NCBI GenBank assembly: GCA_035943935.1
Contig: DASZBR010000019.1
Coordinates: forward strand, 1-64,000
Direction: 5' to 3'
DNA: 64,000 nt
Origin: DASZBR01 sp035943935
GTDB taxonomy: Bacteria; Pseudomonadota; Gammaproteobacteria; DASZBR01
Shown: piece by piece, positions 49,615 through 59,832 of the stretch
Layout of the letters: each line of letters begins with the position of its first letter
Numbering within the stretch: position 1 is the stretch's first letter
Notes under the pieces: model-generated
Databases searched by the model: none
Told to the model about the DNA's origin: nothing
What the model saw: the letters and a program-made list of their open reading frames with translations, nothing else
Translations under genes and position numbers: made by a program

Positions 49615-50357
49615 TACCCCACTCCCACCAAATACAATCCTTCCGCCGGAGCAGTAATTCCTGCATATTTACGGTCTTTTTTATCCAAAACTTCTTGGGC
49701 CCAATTGATATCTTTTTTGCCTTCACCAATTTCCAATAAAACGCCTGCTAGATTTCTCACCATATGATGCAAGAAAGCATTGGCTTCTATTTCGATTAAT
49801 ACAAAAGCATTAAGTCTAGATATATTGATATATTTGATAGTTCGTATAGCCGTCTTGGCTTCGCATTGAGACGAACGAAAAGACGTAAAGTCATGCTCAC
49901 CTACAAAGTATTGCGCAGCCGTATGCATCTTTTTTTCATCGAGCGGAGCATACACTAACGTCGCTTTTTGATGCCAAATGGCGCTGCGTATTCGGGAATT
50001 AAAAATTAAATATTGGTATTTTCTGGATTTAGCTGAAAATCGCGCATGAAAATCATCGGGAACTTTTTTGATCCATTTAACGCTAATATCTTTGGGAAGA
50101 TTCGTACTGGTGCCAATTAACCACGCAAAATCATCTCTGACAGAATCTGTATCAAAGTGAATAACCTGGCCTGTTGCATGAACACCTGCATCTGTACGTC
50201 CCGCAGTAATGATAGAAACAGCATGATTAGCAACAATAGAAATAGCCTTTTCTAATTCAGCTTGAATTGTTTTTAACGGCGAATCAGGTTGAGATTGAAA
50301 ACCCGAGTAATTCGCGCCATCGTATTCCACACCCATTGCGTATCGCATTAGTAACAC
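49611..50357 (-). CDS. truA: tRNA pseudouridine(38-40) synthase
   Basis: The 248-residue protein shows GVEYDGANYSGFQSQPDS at the N-terminus, the catalytic Asp in TAGRTDAGVHATGQVIHFDT, FHARFSAKSRKYQYLI and the C-terminal FLHHMVRNLAGVLLEIGEGK. It modifies the anticodon arm of many tRNAs. Overlaps dnaE by 10 bases on the same strand. Confidence 0.96.
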   Translation of the reverse strand: MLLMRYAMGVEYDGANYSGFQSQPDSPLKTIQAELEKAISIVANHAVSIITAGRTDAGVHATGQVIHFDTDSVRDDFAWLIGTSTNLPKDISVKWIKKVPDDFHARFSAKSRKYQYLIFNSRIRSAIWHQKATLVYAPLDEKKMHTAAQYFVGEHDFTSFRSSQCEAKTAIRTIKYINISRLNAFVLIEIEANAFLHHMVRNLAGVLLEIGEGKKDINWAQEVLDKKDRKYAGITAPAEGLYLVGVGY

Positions 50358-53300
50358 ACCTTAATATTCTCAACACCCACTTCCACCCTCAACTTCTCCA
50401 ACAACTTATCCTGTAATTTTACTTTCCATTCAGAACCCAATTGAATTTTCGCCCTCTTATCTTTTTGCTCATATTCTATATAGACAGGACACGTACCCGA
50501 CTTAAATGGTCTGATAGATTCAGTAAGAGAATTAACATTAACAACCTGCCCCTGCTTAATATTAATTAATAACACCTTGGCAAATTTTTCTCTGAACGTA
50601 TCGAGATTATAAATATTACGGGCTAAAAGTTTTTGACCGCCTGTAAAATCATCGTCCGCCATATCTCCTTCTATTATTAATATAGTATCTTTTGTGAGAA
50701 GCTCTTTGTTTTTTTCAAATACTTCTGAGAATATCGTCACATCAACCACAGATTTTCCATCATCCAACCCTAAAAAAGCCATACGATCACCACGCTTAGT
50801 AAACATGGTTCTAAAATTACTCATGACACCAAACTTTAAATTATCGGATAATAAATCTTTAAATTCTGCTTCATGGGACTCGAGTGGATGACCACTGATA
50901 TACACACCCAAAATATCTTTTTCATATTGTAATTGTTCCGCCATCGGCCATTTTTCTGCAGGAAGTAATTCAAGATGAGATTCTTCAATTTCGCCAAATA
51001 AATTCTGTTGTTTCTTCGCCGATTGATTTTGCTCAGCTGATTGCAATGCACTGTCTAGATTTGCCATCAATTGCGCACGATGCAATCCTAAGCTGTCTAA
51101 AGCACCGGCTTTTATAAAAGACTCAAGAACTCTTCTGTTTACTTTACGTGAATCAAAGCGCTTTACGAAATCAAACAAATCTTTAAACGGGCCGTTTAAT
51201 TTTCTGTCTTCGACGATAAGAGAAATAGCCGCTTCGCCAGCACCTTTTATTGCGCCGAGACCATAAATAATTTCGCCTTCGGGTGTATTTTTAAATTTAT
51301 AAAAGCTTTTATTAATATCTGGAGGCAGCACCTTCAAATTCATGTTTTTACTTTCTTGTAAAAATATCACCACTTTATCCGTATTATCCATATCAGACGA
51401 TAAAACAGCTGCCATAAATTGCGCGGGATAATGTGTTTTCAACCAGGCGGTTTGATATGAAATAAGTGCGTAAGCCGCTGAGTGCGATTTATTAAAACCG
51501 TATCCTGCAAATTTTTCCATCAAGTCAAATATATCGGTTGCGATTTTGGGAGCAACACCACGCGCTTTTGCACCATTCACAAATATTTCACGCTGTTGCG
51601 CCATTTCTTCTGCTTTTTTCTTACCCATCGCGCGACGTAATAAGTCTGCGCTTCCCAATGTATATCCTGCCAATACCTGAGCAATTTGCATCACCTGCTC
51701 TTGGTAAACAATAACGCCGTAAGTCGGTTTTAAAATGGGTTCAATATCCGGGTGAAAATAATGAACTTTGGCGCGACCATGTTTACGATTAATAAAATCT
51801 TCGACCATGCCCGATTGAAGTGGTCCCGGTCGAAATAATGCCACCAACGCAATAATTTCTTCAAAATTATCTGGCTGTAATCTCTTCACCAGATCTTTCA
51901 TTCCGCGAGATTCTAATTGAAATACTGCCGTAGTTTGACAGGCTTTGATTAACTCAAATGTTTTGACATCATCAACGGGTAATTGATTTAAATCGACATC
52001 TAATTCTTCAATCGCCCACGCCATAATGGTGAGAGTTCGTAAACCTAGAAAGTCGAATTTCACCAAACCGACTTCTTCGATGTCATTTTTATCAAACTGC
52101 GAAACGAGATTTTGACTTTGAGGTTCACAATACAGCGGCGTAAAATCCGTTAATTTGGATGGAGCGATAACGACACCACCCGCATGTTTTCCTGCGTTTC
52201 TTGTAATACCCTCTAATTTCTTTGCCAAATCAAATAATATTTTTACTTCTTCTTCTGTTTCATATAATTTTTTTAAGTCCGCTTCTTGCTCTAACGCTTT
52301 ATCTAACGTAATGCCTAATTCGAAGGGAATTAATTTGGCGAGTTTATCGACAAATCCATACGGATGACCTAATACTCGACCGACATCTCGAACCACGGCT
52401 TTTGCCGCCATGGTGCCATACGTAATAATTTGCGAGACGCTTTCACGGCCGTATTTCTCTGCAACGTATTCAATCACTCTATCTCTATTATCCATACAAA
52501 AGTCGATATCGAAATCGGGCATCGATACACGCTCAGGATTTAGAAATCGCTCGAAGAGTAGATCATAAGGAATGGGATCAATATCTGTTATACCTAAAGC
52601 ATACGCAACGATTGATCCTGCACCGGAACCACGACCCGGTCCAACGGGAATGTTGTGATCTTTTGCCCACTGAATAAAATCCGCGACAATTAAAAAATAT
52701 CCCGCAAATCCCATTGGATTAATAACATCTAGCTCTGTCTTCAACCGAACACGATAAACATCAGTGTCAGTAATTTTATTTTGGTTTAATCTTTTCTCTA
52801 GGCCAATATTAGATTTTTCTGATAAATAGCTTTCTATTGTATAACCTTCGGGAATGGGAAATTGCGGCAAATACACTTTACCCAACTCAATCTTTAAATT
52901 ACAGCGCTTGGCGATTTCTAACGTATTTTCTATGGCCTCGGGAATATCGGCAAATAATTCCACCATTTCTTCGGCCGTGCGCAAATATTGTTGATGCGTA
53001 TATTTTTTAGGCCGCTTAGCGTCATTTAAAACATACCCATCATGAATACAGACGCGCGCTTCATGCGCTTCAAAATCTTCTTCTGAGAGAAATCTGACAT
53101 TATTTGTTGCGACGATGGGCAAATTAAATTTATGGGCAAAATCTAACGCCTCTTGATTTTCGGCTTCTTCGTTTGGCTTACCAATGCGTTGTAATTCTAA
53201 ATAAAATCTATCTTTAAAAAAATCATGATATTTCTCATAATTTTTCAGATGCGCAATACAAATCAATCCATCGGTATGTCCCGCTAACCACTCATAATCA

Positions 53301-53617
53301 ATTTCAGGAATTTCTTGTGTTTGACCCTCGAGATAACTGCGTGAAATAAGCTGGGTCAAATTTCTATAGCCAATATTATTTTGGCATATGAGCGTTATTC
53401 TTCCGCCGTCTTTCACAAAAACGTCTGAGCCTAAAATAGGTTTAAGTCCAGCAGATTGCGCGGCTTTATAAAATTTAATCGCCGCAAATAAATTAGATTG
53501 ATCTGTAATCGCAATCGCCGGCATATTATTTTTAACACATGCGCCAATCAAATCGTCGAGCGTAATAATGCTGTCTATTATGGAATATTCACTGTGAACC
53601 CGTAAATGAACAAACAT
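50348..53617 (-). CDS. dnaE: DNA polymerase III alpha subunit
   Basis: The replicative polymerase catalytic subunit, 1089 residues, about 70 shorter than in E. coli. The PHP domain begins FVHLRVHSEYSIIDSIITLD. The palm has GRGSGAGSIVAYALGITDID, the catalytic Asp pair in MPDFDIDFCMDNRDRVI and VKFDFLGLRTLTI. Further on come GKKKAEEMAQQREIF, the thumb and fingers, and an OB domain around VVDVTIFSEVFEKNKELL. It follows mrdB with a 6-base gap and shares the strand with truA. Confidence 0.97.
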   Translation of the reverse strand: MFVHLRVHSEYSIIDSIITLDDLIGACVKNNMPAIAITDQSNLFAAIKFYKAAQSAGLKPILGSDVFVKDGGRITLICQNNIGYRNLTQLISRSYLEGQTQEIPEIDYEWLAGHTDGLICIAHLKNYEKYHDFFKDRFYLELQRIGKPNEEAENQEALDFAHKFNLPIVATNNVRFLSEEDFEAHEARVCIHDGYVLNDAKRPKKYTHQQYLRTAEEMVELFADIPEAIENTLEIAKRCNLKIELGKVYLPQFPIPEGYTIESYLSEKSNIGLEKRLNQNKITDTDVYRVRLKTELDVINPMGFAGYFLIVADFIQWAKDHNIPVGPGRGSGAGSIVAYALGITDIDPIPYDLLFERFLNPERVSMPDFDIDFCMDNRDRVIEYVAEKYGRESVSQIITYGTMAAKAVVRDVGRVLGHPYGFVDKLAKLIPFELGITLDKALEQEADLKKLYETEEEVKILFDLAKKLEGITRNAGKHAGGVVIAPSKLTDFTPLYCEPQSQNLVSQFDKNDIEEVGLVKFDFLGLRTLTIMAWAIEELDVDLNQLPVDDVKTFELIKACQTTAVFQLESRGMKDLVKRLQPDNFEEIIALVALFRPGPLQSGMVEDFINRKHGRAKVHYFHPDIEPILKPTYGVIVYQEQVMQIAQVLAGYTLGSADLLRRAMGKKKAEEMAQQREIFVNGAKARGVAPKIATDIFDLMEKFAGYGFNKSHSAAYALISYQTAWLKTHYPAQFMAAVLSSDMDNTDKVVIFLQESKNMNLKVLPPDINKSFYKFKNTPEGEIIYGLGAIKGAGEAAISLIVEDRKLNGPFKDLFDFVKRFDSRKVNRRVLESFIKAGALDSLGLHRAQLMANLDSALQSAEQNQSAKKQQNLFGEIEESHLELLPAEKWPMAEQLQYEKDILGVYISGHPLESHEAEFKDLLSDNLKFGVMSNFRTMFTKRGDRMAFLGLDDGKSVVDVTIFSEVFEKNKELLTKDTILIIEGDMADDDFTGGQKLLARNIYNLDTFREKFAKVLLINIKQGQVVNVNSLTESIRPFKSGTCPVYIEYEQKDKRAKIQLGSEWKVKLQDKLLEKLRVEVGVENIKVCY

Positions 53618-53623
53618 ACGTTT

Positions 53624-54694
53624 TTAGTTTCCTACTAAGCGTCTATGTGTCTGAATAGACATCAATAAGCCAAAGCCAGCTATAAGGGTCAGCATAGAGG
53701 TTCCGCCATAGCTCACGAGGGGCAGAGGCAATCCCACAACAGGTAATATTCCCGTCACCATGCCCAAATTAATAAATACAGAAAAGAAAAACGTTAAGCT
53801 AATACTGCCGGCTAATAATCTCGAAAAAGTATCTTGCGCATTATAGCTAATAATAAATCCGCGAATAATTAACAAGGCATATAAGCTGATTAAAACTAAT
53901 CCACCCATTAAACCCAATTCTTCGCCGCACACGGCAAAAATAAAATCCGTTGTATGTTCAGGCAAAAATTGTAAATGGGATTGTGTGCCATGCAAATAGC
54001 CCTTACCAAATATTCCGCCGGATCCAATGGCTATTTTAGATTGAATAATATGATAGCCCGCACCGAGCGGATCGCTTTCGGGATTTAAAAAGATCATGAG
54101 GCGTTCGCGCTGATAACCATGTAAGTGATGCAATAGAAATGGCGCACAAATTCCCAGAACAACCAGCGCAAATAAAATAACAGTCCATCTCACGCCTGCC
54201 AGCAAAATAACACCCACACCGGCACTGGCAATAATTAATGCTGTTCCTAAATCGGGCTGTTTGGCGGTTAACACGGCAGGAATTAAAATCAAAATTAAGG
54301 CCACACCTAAAACCCTTTTTTTCGGCGGTAATTCATGTTCGCTAAAATACCAGGCTAATATTAATGGCACGGCTAACTTCATTAATTCTGATGGCTGAAA
54401 TCTAAAAAATCCTAAGCTTAACCAACGTTGTGCACCCTTACCGACTTCGCCTAATCCCAAAACCAATAATAACAAAATTAATCCGAACGCATAAAACCAC
54501 GGCGCGAATTGTTTGATTTTATACGGTGGAATTTGTGCCAACATAAACATCAGAAAAAAAGCCAGTGCAAATCGTATAATTTGTGCAAACACCATACTCA
54601 TATTTTGATTCGCAGCGGAATATAAAATAATTAAACCCATCAGAGAGAGTAATAGCAAACCAATAAATAAACTCAAATCAATTCGTAGTTTCAT
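53624..54694 (-). CDS. mrdB: Rod-shape SEDS glycosyltransferase RodA
   Basis: I choose the ATG at 54694 (356 residues, MKLRIDLSLFIGLLLLSLMG), which overlaps the end of mrdA by 17 bases; the longer frame lies within mrdA. There are about ten helices and the SEDS motifs RFQPSELMKLAVPLILAWYF, PDLGTALIIASAGVGVILLA and VSYGGTSMLTLIAGFGLLMS. RodA polymerises glycan strands for elongation with PBP2. Confidence 0.95.
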   Translation of the reverse strand: MKLRIDLSLFIGLLLLSLMGLIILYSAANQNMSMVFAQIIRFALAFFLMFMLAQIPPYKIKQFAPWFYAFGLILLLLVLGLGEVGKGAQRWLSLGFFRFQPSELMKLAVPLILAWYFSEHELPPKKRVLGVALILILIPAVLTAKQPDLGTALIIASAGVGVILLAGVRWTVILFALVVLGICAPFLLHHLHGYQRERLMIFLNPESDPLGAGYHIIQSKIAIGSGGIFGKGYLHGTQSHLQFLPEHTTDFIFAVCGEELGLMGGLVLISLYALLIIRGFIISYNAQDTFSRLLAGSISLTFFFSVFINLGMVTGILPVVGLPLPLVSYGGTSMLTLIAGFGLLMSIQTHRRLVGN

Positions 54695-56507
54695 AACTGT
54701 CCAATATTTGGCGAGTAATGAATGGCGCTTTGCCTTCACCGCCATGTTCGAGAAAAACAACCATGACCATTGTCGGATGATGTGCCGGAACAAATGAAAC
54801 AAACCAAGAATGATCCCGTAATTTTAAGGGCAACATTCCAGCGTTATCTTTTTGTCCCTTCTGCAAAGAAAATACTTGTGCGGTTCCACTTTTTCCACCG
54901 TAGGTATATTTTGCGGTATGCCCTGATTCATAACCCGTGCCTTTTGGATTACTCACCACTCCTCGCATCGCAGCTAAAACCAAATCAAAATCTTTTTGTG
55001 GGAGATTAATCTGTGGCAAGGGTGTTGGATTTTCAACGGTTACGACTCCCGCTGGCGTTTCTGTTTTTAATAACAAATGCGGCACAAATCCACCACCGTG
55101 ATCCACTAAACGCATTGCCGCTGTCGCTAATTGTAATGGCGTCGTTAAAATATAACTTTGACCAATACCTGCTGAGATAGTATCGCCCGGCCACCATTGC
55201 GCATGTTTAACGCGTTCTTTCCACTCCGGCGTTGGTACTAATCCTGAAGATTCGGTATCGGTATCAATGCCCGTCGGTTGACCAAAGCCAAATAATTTCA
55301 AAGTATCGCTCATTTTTTCTATACCCACCCGTTGCGCAAGCCGAAAGAAAAAGACATCGCACGATTCGGTAATCGCATCACTGACATCCACCCAGCCGTG
55401 TCCACCACGAACCCAATCGTGATAAATATGTGAACTTCCCGGCAACGTAAAACTACCCGGATCAAAAATATGGTATGTGGGTGACAACATGCCACTCGCT
55501 AATGCACCCATCGCATAAAACGGTTTGACCGTAGAACCCGGTGCAAATTCACCTTGTAATGCACGGTTATATAACGGTCGGCCCGGATTATTACGCAATA
55601 GTTTATAGTCTTTAGATGAAATGCCCGTGACAAATAAATTGGGATCAAAACTCGGTGTACTCGCCAATGCTAAGACTTCTCCATTTCGAGGATCTATTGC
55701 AACCACCGCTCCCGCAAAACCCTTCAAACCCTTTACAGCATCGGCTTCTAATTTACTGTCTATGGTTAAATAGAGATTATCTCCTGCAACAGCACCCCGA
55801 CTTTCATGGCTTCGCACGACTTGGCCTTCAGCGCTGGTTTCGATTTGCTGAATACCAACGGTGCCATGCAATAGGGTTTCGTCAAATTTTTCTACGCCCT
55901 CTTTGCCAATATAATTTGAGGCGCTGTAATTAGTCGGATCAACACCGGCTAATTCTTTGGCATTAATACGGCCTACGTAACCTAAGACCGGTTCCATCAG
56001 CGCCGCATCCGGATAATCACGAATCAGATGGGCTTGCACAAAAAAACCGGGGAAACGATAGGCATTCACAGCAAACGCCGACATTTCTTGGTCAGTCAAT
56101 TTAACTTTCAGCGGCACGGGATTGAATTTACGATGCTGCGCCAGTTGTTTACTAAACTCGTCCAGATCGGCCGGCGTTAGGGTAATAATCCCAGAAAGCT
56201 TTTGTAATTGACCCTGCAAATTTTTGATTTTATCCGCAATAGCCTCAAGACTGAAAACTGGCGTATTTCCCGCTAAAAGTGTCCCATTTCGGTCATAGAT
56301 TAGCCCTCGACTGGGGTCAATCGGCGCCACGCTCAAAAGATTCTGCTTAGACAGGGTTAAATAATATTTATGCTGGACTATCTGTAAATAACCCAGTCTG
56401 GCTATTAACGCCAACAGCAAAACGAGCATAAAAAAACCAATCGCGACAATGCGACGCCGATAGTGGCGAATTTCATCTCGGGAGTTATGCAAAGTGAAAT
56501 GTTTCAT
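54678..56507 (-). CDS. mrdA: Penicillin-binding protein 2
   Basis: The 609-residue elongation transpeptidase has a short cytoplasmic N-terminus, one helix (about 20-42), a pedestal domain with RGLIYDRNGTLLAGN and a transpeptidase domain with the active-site Ser in APGSTVKPFYAMGAL (near 327), SCD as the second motif (ITESCDVFFFRLA) and KSGTAQ as the third. It pairs with RodA in the elongasome. Operon order mrdA-mrdB-dnaE-truA on the minus strand. Confidence 0.96.
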   Translation of the reverse strand: MKHFTLHNSRDEIRHYRRRIVAIGFFMLVLLLALIARLGYLQIVQHKYYLTLSKQNLLSVAPIDPSRGLIYDRNGTLLAGNTPVFSLEAIADKIKNLQGQLQKLSGIITLTPADLDEFSKQLAQHRKFNPVPLKVKLTDQEMSAFAVNAYRFPGFFVQAHLIRDYPDAALMEPVLGYVGRINAKELAGVDPTNYSASNYIGKEGVEKFDETLLHGTVGIQQIETSAEGQVVRSHESRGAVAGDNLYLTIDSKLEADAVKGLKGFAGAVVAIDPRNGEVLALASTPSFDPNLFVTGISSKDYKLLRNNPGRPLYNRALQGEFAPGSTVKPFYAMGALASGMLSPTYHIFDPGSFTLPGSSHIYHDWVRGGHGWVDVSDAITESCDVFFFRLAQRVGIEKMSDTLKLFGFGQPTGIDTDTESSGLVPTPEWKERVKHAQWWPGDTISAGIGQSYILTTPLQLATAAMRLVDHGGGFVPHLLLKTETPAGVVTVENPTPLPQINLPQKDFDLVLAAMRGVVSNPKGTGYESGHTAKYTYGGKSGTAQVFSLQKGQKDNAGMLPLKLRDHSWFVSFVPAHHPTMVMVVFLEHGGEGKAPFITRQILDSYETTN

Positions 56508-56553
56508 ATCCTATAGTATATTAACGTCTGAACTTTTAAGGGAGACTTATTTG

Positions 56554-56943
56554 ATGAAAATGCGTAATTATTTATTTTTCTTAGCTGGATTCTCAACCAT
56601 GGCCTTTGCTCAAGCCCCTGTCGGTAACAACGCACAGCAATTCGCTCAGATCACGGGTTCGATTGCGGGAACCTCTCAAGCCTGTGGCCAAGATGTCAGC
56701 ACCTTGAGCTCGCGCGCAGCCGAAGTCATCAATCTCCTCACCACTGTTCCTGCGGAACAACAACAGGCGATGATGGTTTACGAAAAAGCATTAGCGTCCA
56801 GCGCGATGATGCAAGAAAAAAATCATACGATGAAATGTCCTGATGTGTTGATGGCTTATGCCTCGTTACCGATTCTGAAACCAGATTACAAAACCACCGT
56901 GCTTCCAGCGATGGCAAAAATGGGTACCGCTAATGCAGGTTAA
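56554..56943 (+). CDS. Secreted small hypothetical protein
   Basis: The ATG at 56554 is chosen for AAGGGAG ahead and because the product then starts with a signal peptide, MKMRNYLFFLAGFSTMAFAQ. The 129-residue protein has ITGSIAGTSQACGQDVSTLS and later KCPDVLMAY; two Cys could pair. No family recognised. It overlaps lolA by 11 bases and so is probably cotranscribed with it. Confidence 0.7.
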   Translation: MKMRNYLFFLAGFSTMAFAQAPVGNNAQQFAQITGSIAGTSQACGQDVSTLSSRAAEVINLLTTVPAEQQQAMMVYEKALASSAMMQEKNHTMKCPDVLMAYASLPILKPDYKTTVLPAMAKMGTANAG

Positions 56944-57556
56944 AAAAATTATTGTCGGTTTTTTAATAGGCTTTTTAGGTTGTAGTTATCTGAATACTGC
57001 ACTGGCGGATCCCACGGCCAGTGCAAATCTCACGCAGTTATTACAAAATCTTAAAACCTTTACCGCGGATTTTTCCCAAGTCATTCAAGATAATCATGGC
57101 AATGCTCTTCAAGAAAGTAGCGGACGAGTAGCGCTGGAACGACCTGGCCATTTTCGTTGGAATACCCTAAAACCTAATCAACAATTAATTGTGGCGGACG
57201 GCAAATATATTTGGATTTATGACAAAGATTTACAAGAAGTGCAGCAGAAAAAACAAACCGAGGACACACAATCGCCTGCGTTATTATTAAGCGATTCTGT
57301 AGTTCATTTAACAAAACGTTTTTCAGTCACCTCGCCCGATAAAAATGATTTTAAATTAGTTCCTGTCAAAAAAGATTTATTTCAATCGGTTGAGCTGATA
57401 TTTAATTCTCAAGGCACGCTGACGACAATGACATTACACGATAATTTGGGGCAAACCACTCAGATCCAATTTACGCACACAGCAACCAACCAATCGCTTC
57501 CATCCAATTTATTTAAATTTACACCTCCAAAAAATACTGACGTTATTACGGGATAA
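56933..57556 (+). CDS. lolA: Outer-membrane lipoprotein carrier protein
   Basis: The 207-residue protein has a signal peptide (IIVGFLIGFLGCSYLNTALA) and the LolA pattern: LTQLLQNLKTFTADFSQVIQ, GRVALERPGHFRWNTLKPNQ, LIVADGKYIWIYDKDLQEVQ and a C-terminal LPSNLFKFTPPKNTDVI. It ferries lipoproteins across the periplasm from LolCDE to LolB. It precedes rarA by 3 bases. Confidence 0.95.
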   Translation: MQVKKIIVGFLIGFLGCSYLNTALADPTASANLTQLLQNLKTFTADFSQVIQDNHGNALQESSGRVALERPGHFRWNTLKPNQQLIVADGKYIWIYDKDLQEVQQKKQTEDTQSPALLLSDSVVHLTKRFSVTSPDKNDFKLVPVKKDLFQSVELIFNSQGTLTTMTLHDNLGQTTQIQFTHTATNQSLPSNLFKFTPPKNTDVITG

Positions 57557-57559
57557 TAA

Positions 57560-58807
57560 ATGACTGCACCACTGGCTGCCCTGCTTCGCCCCAATAATTT
57601 AGATGATTTCTTCGGCCAGTCACATTTATTAGGCAAAGATAAACCATTACGCCGCGCCATCGAAACAGGCCAATTGCACTCCATGATATTTTGGGGGCCA
57701 CCGGGTACGGGCAAAACCACACTCGCGAAATTATTAGCGCATAAAACAAACGCCAATTTTATGACGCTTTCTGCGGTATTAGATGGCGTCAAAGAAATTC
57801 GACTCGCCATAGAAAAAGCAAAAGCCCATGAAAATCCAACCGTCTTATTTGTCGATGAAGTCCATCGATTTAATAAAGCGCAACAAGATGCTTTTTTGCC
57901 TTTCGTTGAAGACGGGACAATTACTTTTATTGGTGCAACAACGGAAAATCCGTCTTTTGAATTAAATAATGCTTTATTATCCAGAGCGCGAGTTTATGTA
58001 TTAAAAAGACTGACAGAATTAGAACTCTTACAAATTATTCAGCGAGCAGCAGATTATTTAAAATTAGATTTTCCTGAAGCTTTACAAAAATTATTAGCGG
58101 ATTATGCTGACGGCGATGCAAGACGGGCTTTAAATCTAGTCGAAATACTACATGATCTCGACGAGCCCATTACGGAAGAATTAATACAAGCCACCTGTTC
58201 ACAAAATCAACGACGCTTTGATAAGCATGGCGAATTATTTCACGATCAAATTTCGGCGTTACACAAATCCATGCGCGGTTCTTCACCTGACGCGGCGTTA
58301 TATTGGTTATGTCGCATGCTCGATGGCGGATGTGATCCGTTATATTTAGCTCGGCGTATTGCACGCATGGCGAGTGAAGATATTGGCAATGCCGATCCCC
58401 GTGCATTGCAATTAGCCTTAAACGCATGGGATATTCAAGAAAGATTGGGCAGTCCAGAAGGTGAATTAGCGTTAGCTCAAGCCATATTATTTATGTCCTG
58501 CGCACCCAAAAGCAATGCGGTATATACCGCTTATAATAAAGTCATGAGTGATATGCAAAAATACGGTACTGCAGAAGTGCCGTTACATTTGCGCAATGCG
58601 CCCACTAAACTCATGAAAAATATTGGTTATGGCAAACACTATCGCTACGCGCATGATGAACCTAATGCGTACGCCGCCGGTGAAACGTATTTTCCTGAAA
58701 CGATGCCACAAGATACACAGTATTATTTTCCCACGGATCGGGGGCTGGAAATTAAAATAAAAGAGAAGTTAAATTATTTGCGCCAATTGGATAGGGAAAA
58801 AGCATGA
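57560..58807 (+). CDS. rarA: Replication-associated recombination protein A (AAA+)
   Basis: The 415-residue clamp-loader-like ATPase starts PLAALLRPNNLDDFFGQSHL, with Walker A MIFWGPPGTGKTTLAKLLAH (about 47-66), Walker B VLFVDEVHRFNKAQ, sensor TFIGATTENPSFELNN, and a tetramerisation tail with RMASEDIGNADPRALQLALN. It acts at stalled replication forks. The lolA-rarA neighbourhood is typical of gammaproteobacteria. Overlaps rmuC by 4 bases. Confidence 0.96.
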   Translation: MTAPLAALLRPNNLDDFFGQSHLLGKDKPLRRAIETGQLHSMIFWGPPGTGKTTLAKLLAHKTNANFMTLSAVLDGVKEIRLAIEKAKAHENPTVLFVDEVHRFNKAQQDAFLPFVEDGTITFIGATTENPSFELNNALLSRARVYVLKRLTELELLQIIQRAADYLKLDFPEALQKLLADYADGDARRALNLVEILHDLDEPITEELIQATCSQNQRRFDKHGELFHDQISALHKSMRGSSPDAALYWLCRMLDGGCDPLYLARRIARMASEDIGNADPRALQLALNAWDIQERLGSPEGELALAQAILFMSCAPKSNAVYTAYNKVMSDMQKYGTAEVPLHLRNAPTKLMKNIGYGKHYRYAHDEPNAYAAGETYFPETMPQDTQYYFPTDRGLEIKIKEKLNYLRQLDREKA

Positions 58808-59832
58808 TGATGAATATTATTGTAATTTTTGGATTATTATTAATTACGGTATTTATGGGAATAATAGCTTACAAATTATTTGAAAAGCGCGATGAAAGTT
58901 TAGACAATTTATTAAATCCCATTAAAGATTCTCTGGAAAAATTCAACACTAAAATTCAAGATATAGAGAAATCTCGAGTAGGTGCTTATGAGGGCTTATC
59001 TCAACAAGTCAAATCTTTATTAGAAACGCAATATCAATTACGCCGCGAAACCAGTAATTTAGCCAATGCACTTCGCAAACCGCAAGTCAGAGGCCGATGG
59101 GGTGAAATTCAGCTACAGCGCGTCGTAGAACTCGCTGGCATGTTAGAACACTGCGATTTTTTTCAACAAGTGTCTGTTACTACGGATGATGCGCGTCTTC
59201 GTCCTGATATGGTGATTAAACTTCCGGGCAATAAAAATATTGTGGTGGATGCAAAAGTGCCTCTCAGTGCTTTCTTAGATTCTTTAGATTCGACCGATGA
59301 AGCTCAACAAAATCAATTACTCATTCAGCATTCACGATTAGTCCGAGAACATATTAAAAAATTAAGCCAGAAAAATTATTGGGCACAATTTAATCCCAGT
59401 CCGGAATTTGTGGTGTTATTCCTTCCCGGTGAAACTTTTTTTAGCGCAGCCCTTGAGCATGATCCGTCTCTGATAGAATCGGGTGTAGAAGAAAGAGTTA
59501 TTATAGCCACACCGACAACATTAATCGCTTTATTAAAAGCCATTTCATTTGGCTGGCGACAAGAAAATTTAGCCAAGAATGCAGAATTAATTAGTCAATT
59601 AGGTAAAGATTTAGCTAAGAGAATTACCGATATGCGCGACCATTTCAGTCAGGTCGGCGATAAGCTTCATAAAGCGGTTGAGGCGTATAATAAAACCGCC
59701 GCGTCGTTTGAGTCTCGCGTATTAGTCAGCGCACGCAAATTTCAAAGTTTAAATAATAATCCCGAAGCAGAAATATTAGACCCTATTGAATCACTTCCCA
59801 GAAACTTAACCGAGATCGAAAAAATATGTTAG
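58804..59832 (+). CDS. rmuC: DNA recombination protein RmuC
   Basis: The 342-residue protein has an N-terminal helix (about 4-24), a coiled coil (about 35-90) and the RmuC domain: VRGRWGEIQLQRVVELAGML, RPDMVIKLPGNKNIVVDAKV with a nuclease-like Asp and D-x-K, and FVVLFLPGETFFSAALEHDP. It limits inverted-repeat rearrangements in E. coli. It is shorter than E. coli RmuC (475), mainly because the coiled coil is short. Overlaps serS by 7 bases. Confidence 0.93.
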   Translation: MMMNIIVIFGLLLITVFMGIIAYKLFEKRDESLDNLLNPIKDSLEKFNTKIQDIEKSRVGAYEGLSQQVKSLLETQYQLRRETSNLANALRKPQVRGRWGEIQLQRVVELAGMLEHCDFFQQVSVTTDDARLRPDMVIKLPGNKNIVVDAKVPLSAFLDSLDSTDEAQQNQLLIQHSRLVREHIKKLSQKNYWAQFNPSPEFVVLFLPGETFFSAALEHDPSLIESGVEERVIIATPTTLIALLKAISFGWRQENLAKNAELISQLGKDLAKRITDMRDHFSQVGDKLHKAVEAYNKTAASFESRVLVSARKFQSLNNNPEAEILDPIESLPRNLTEIEKIC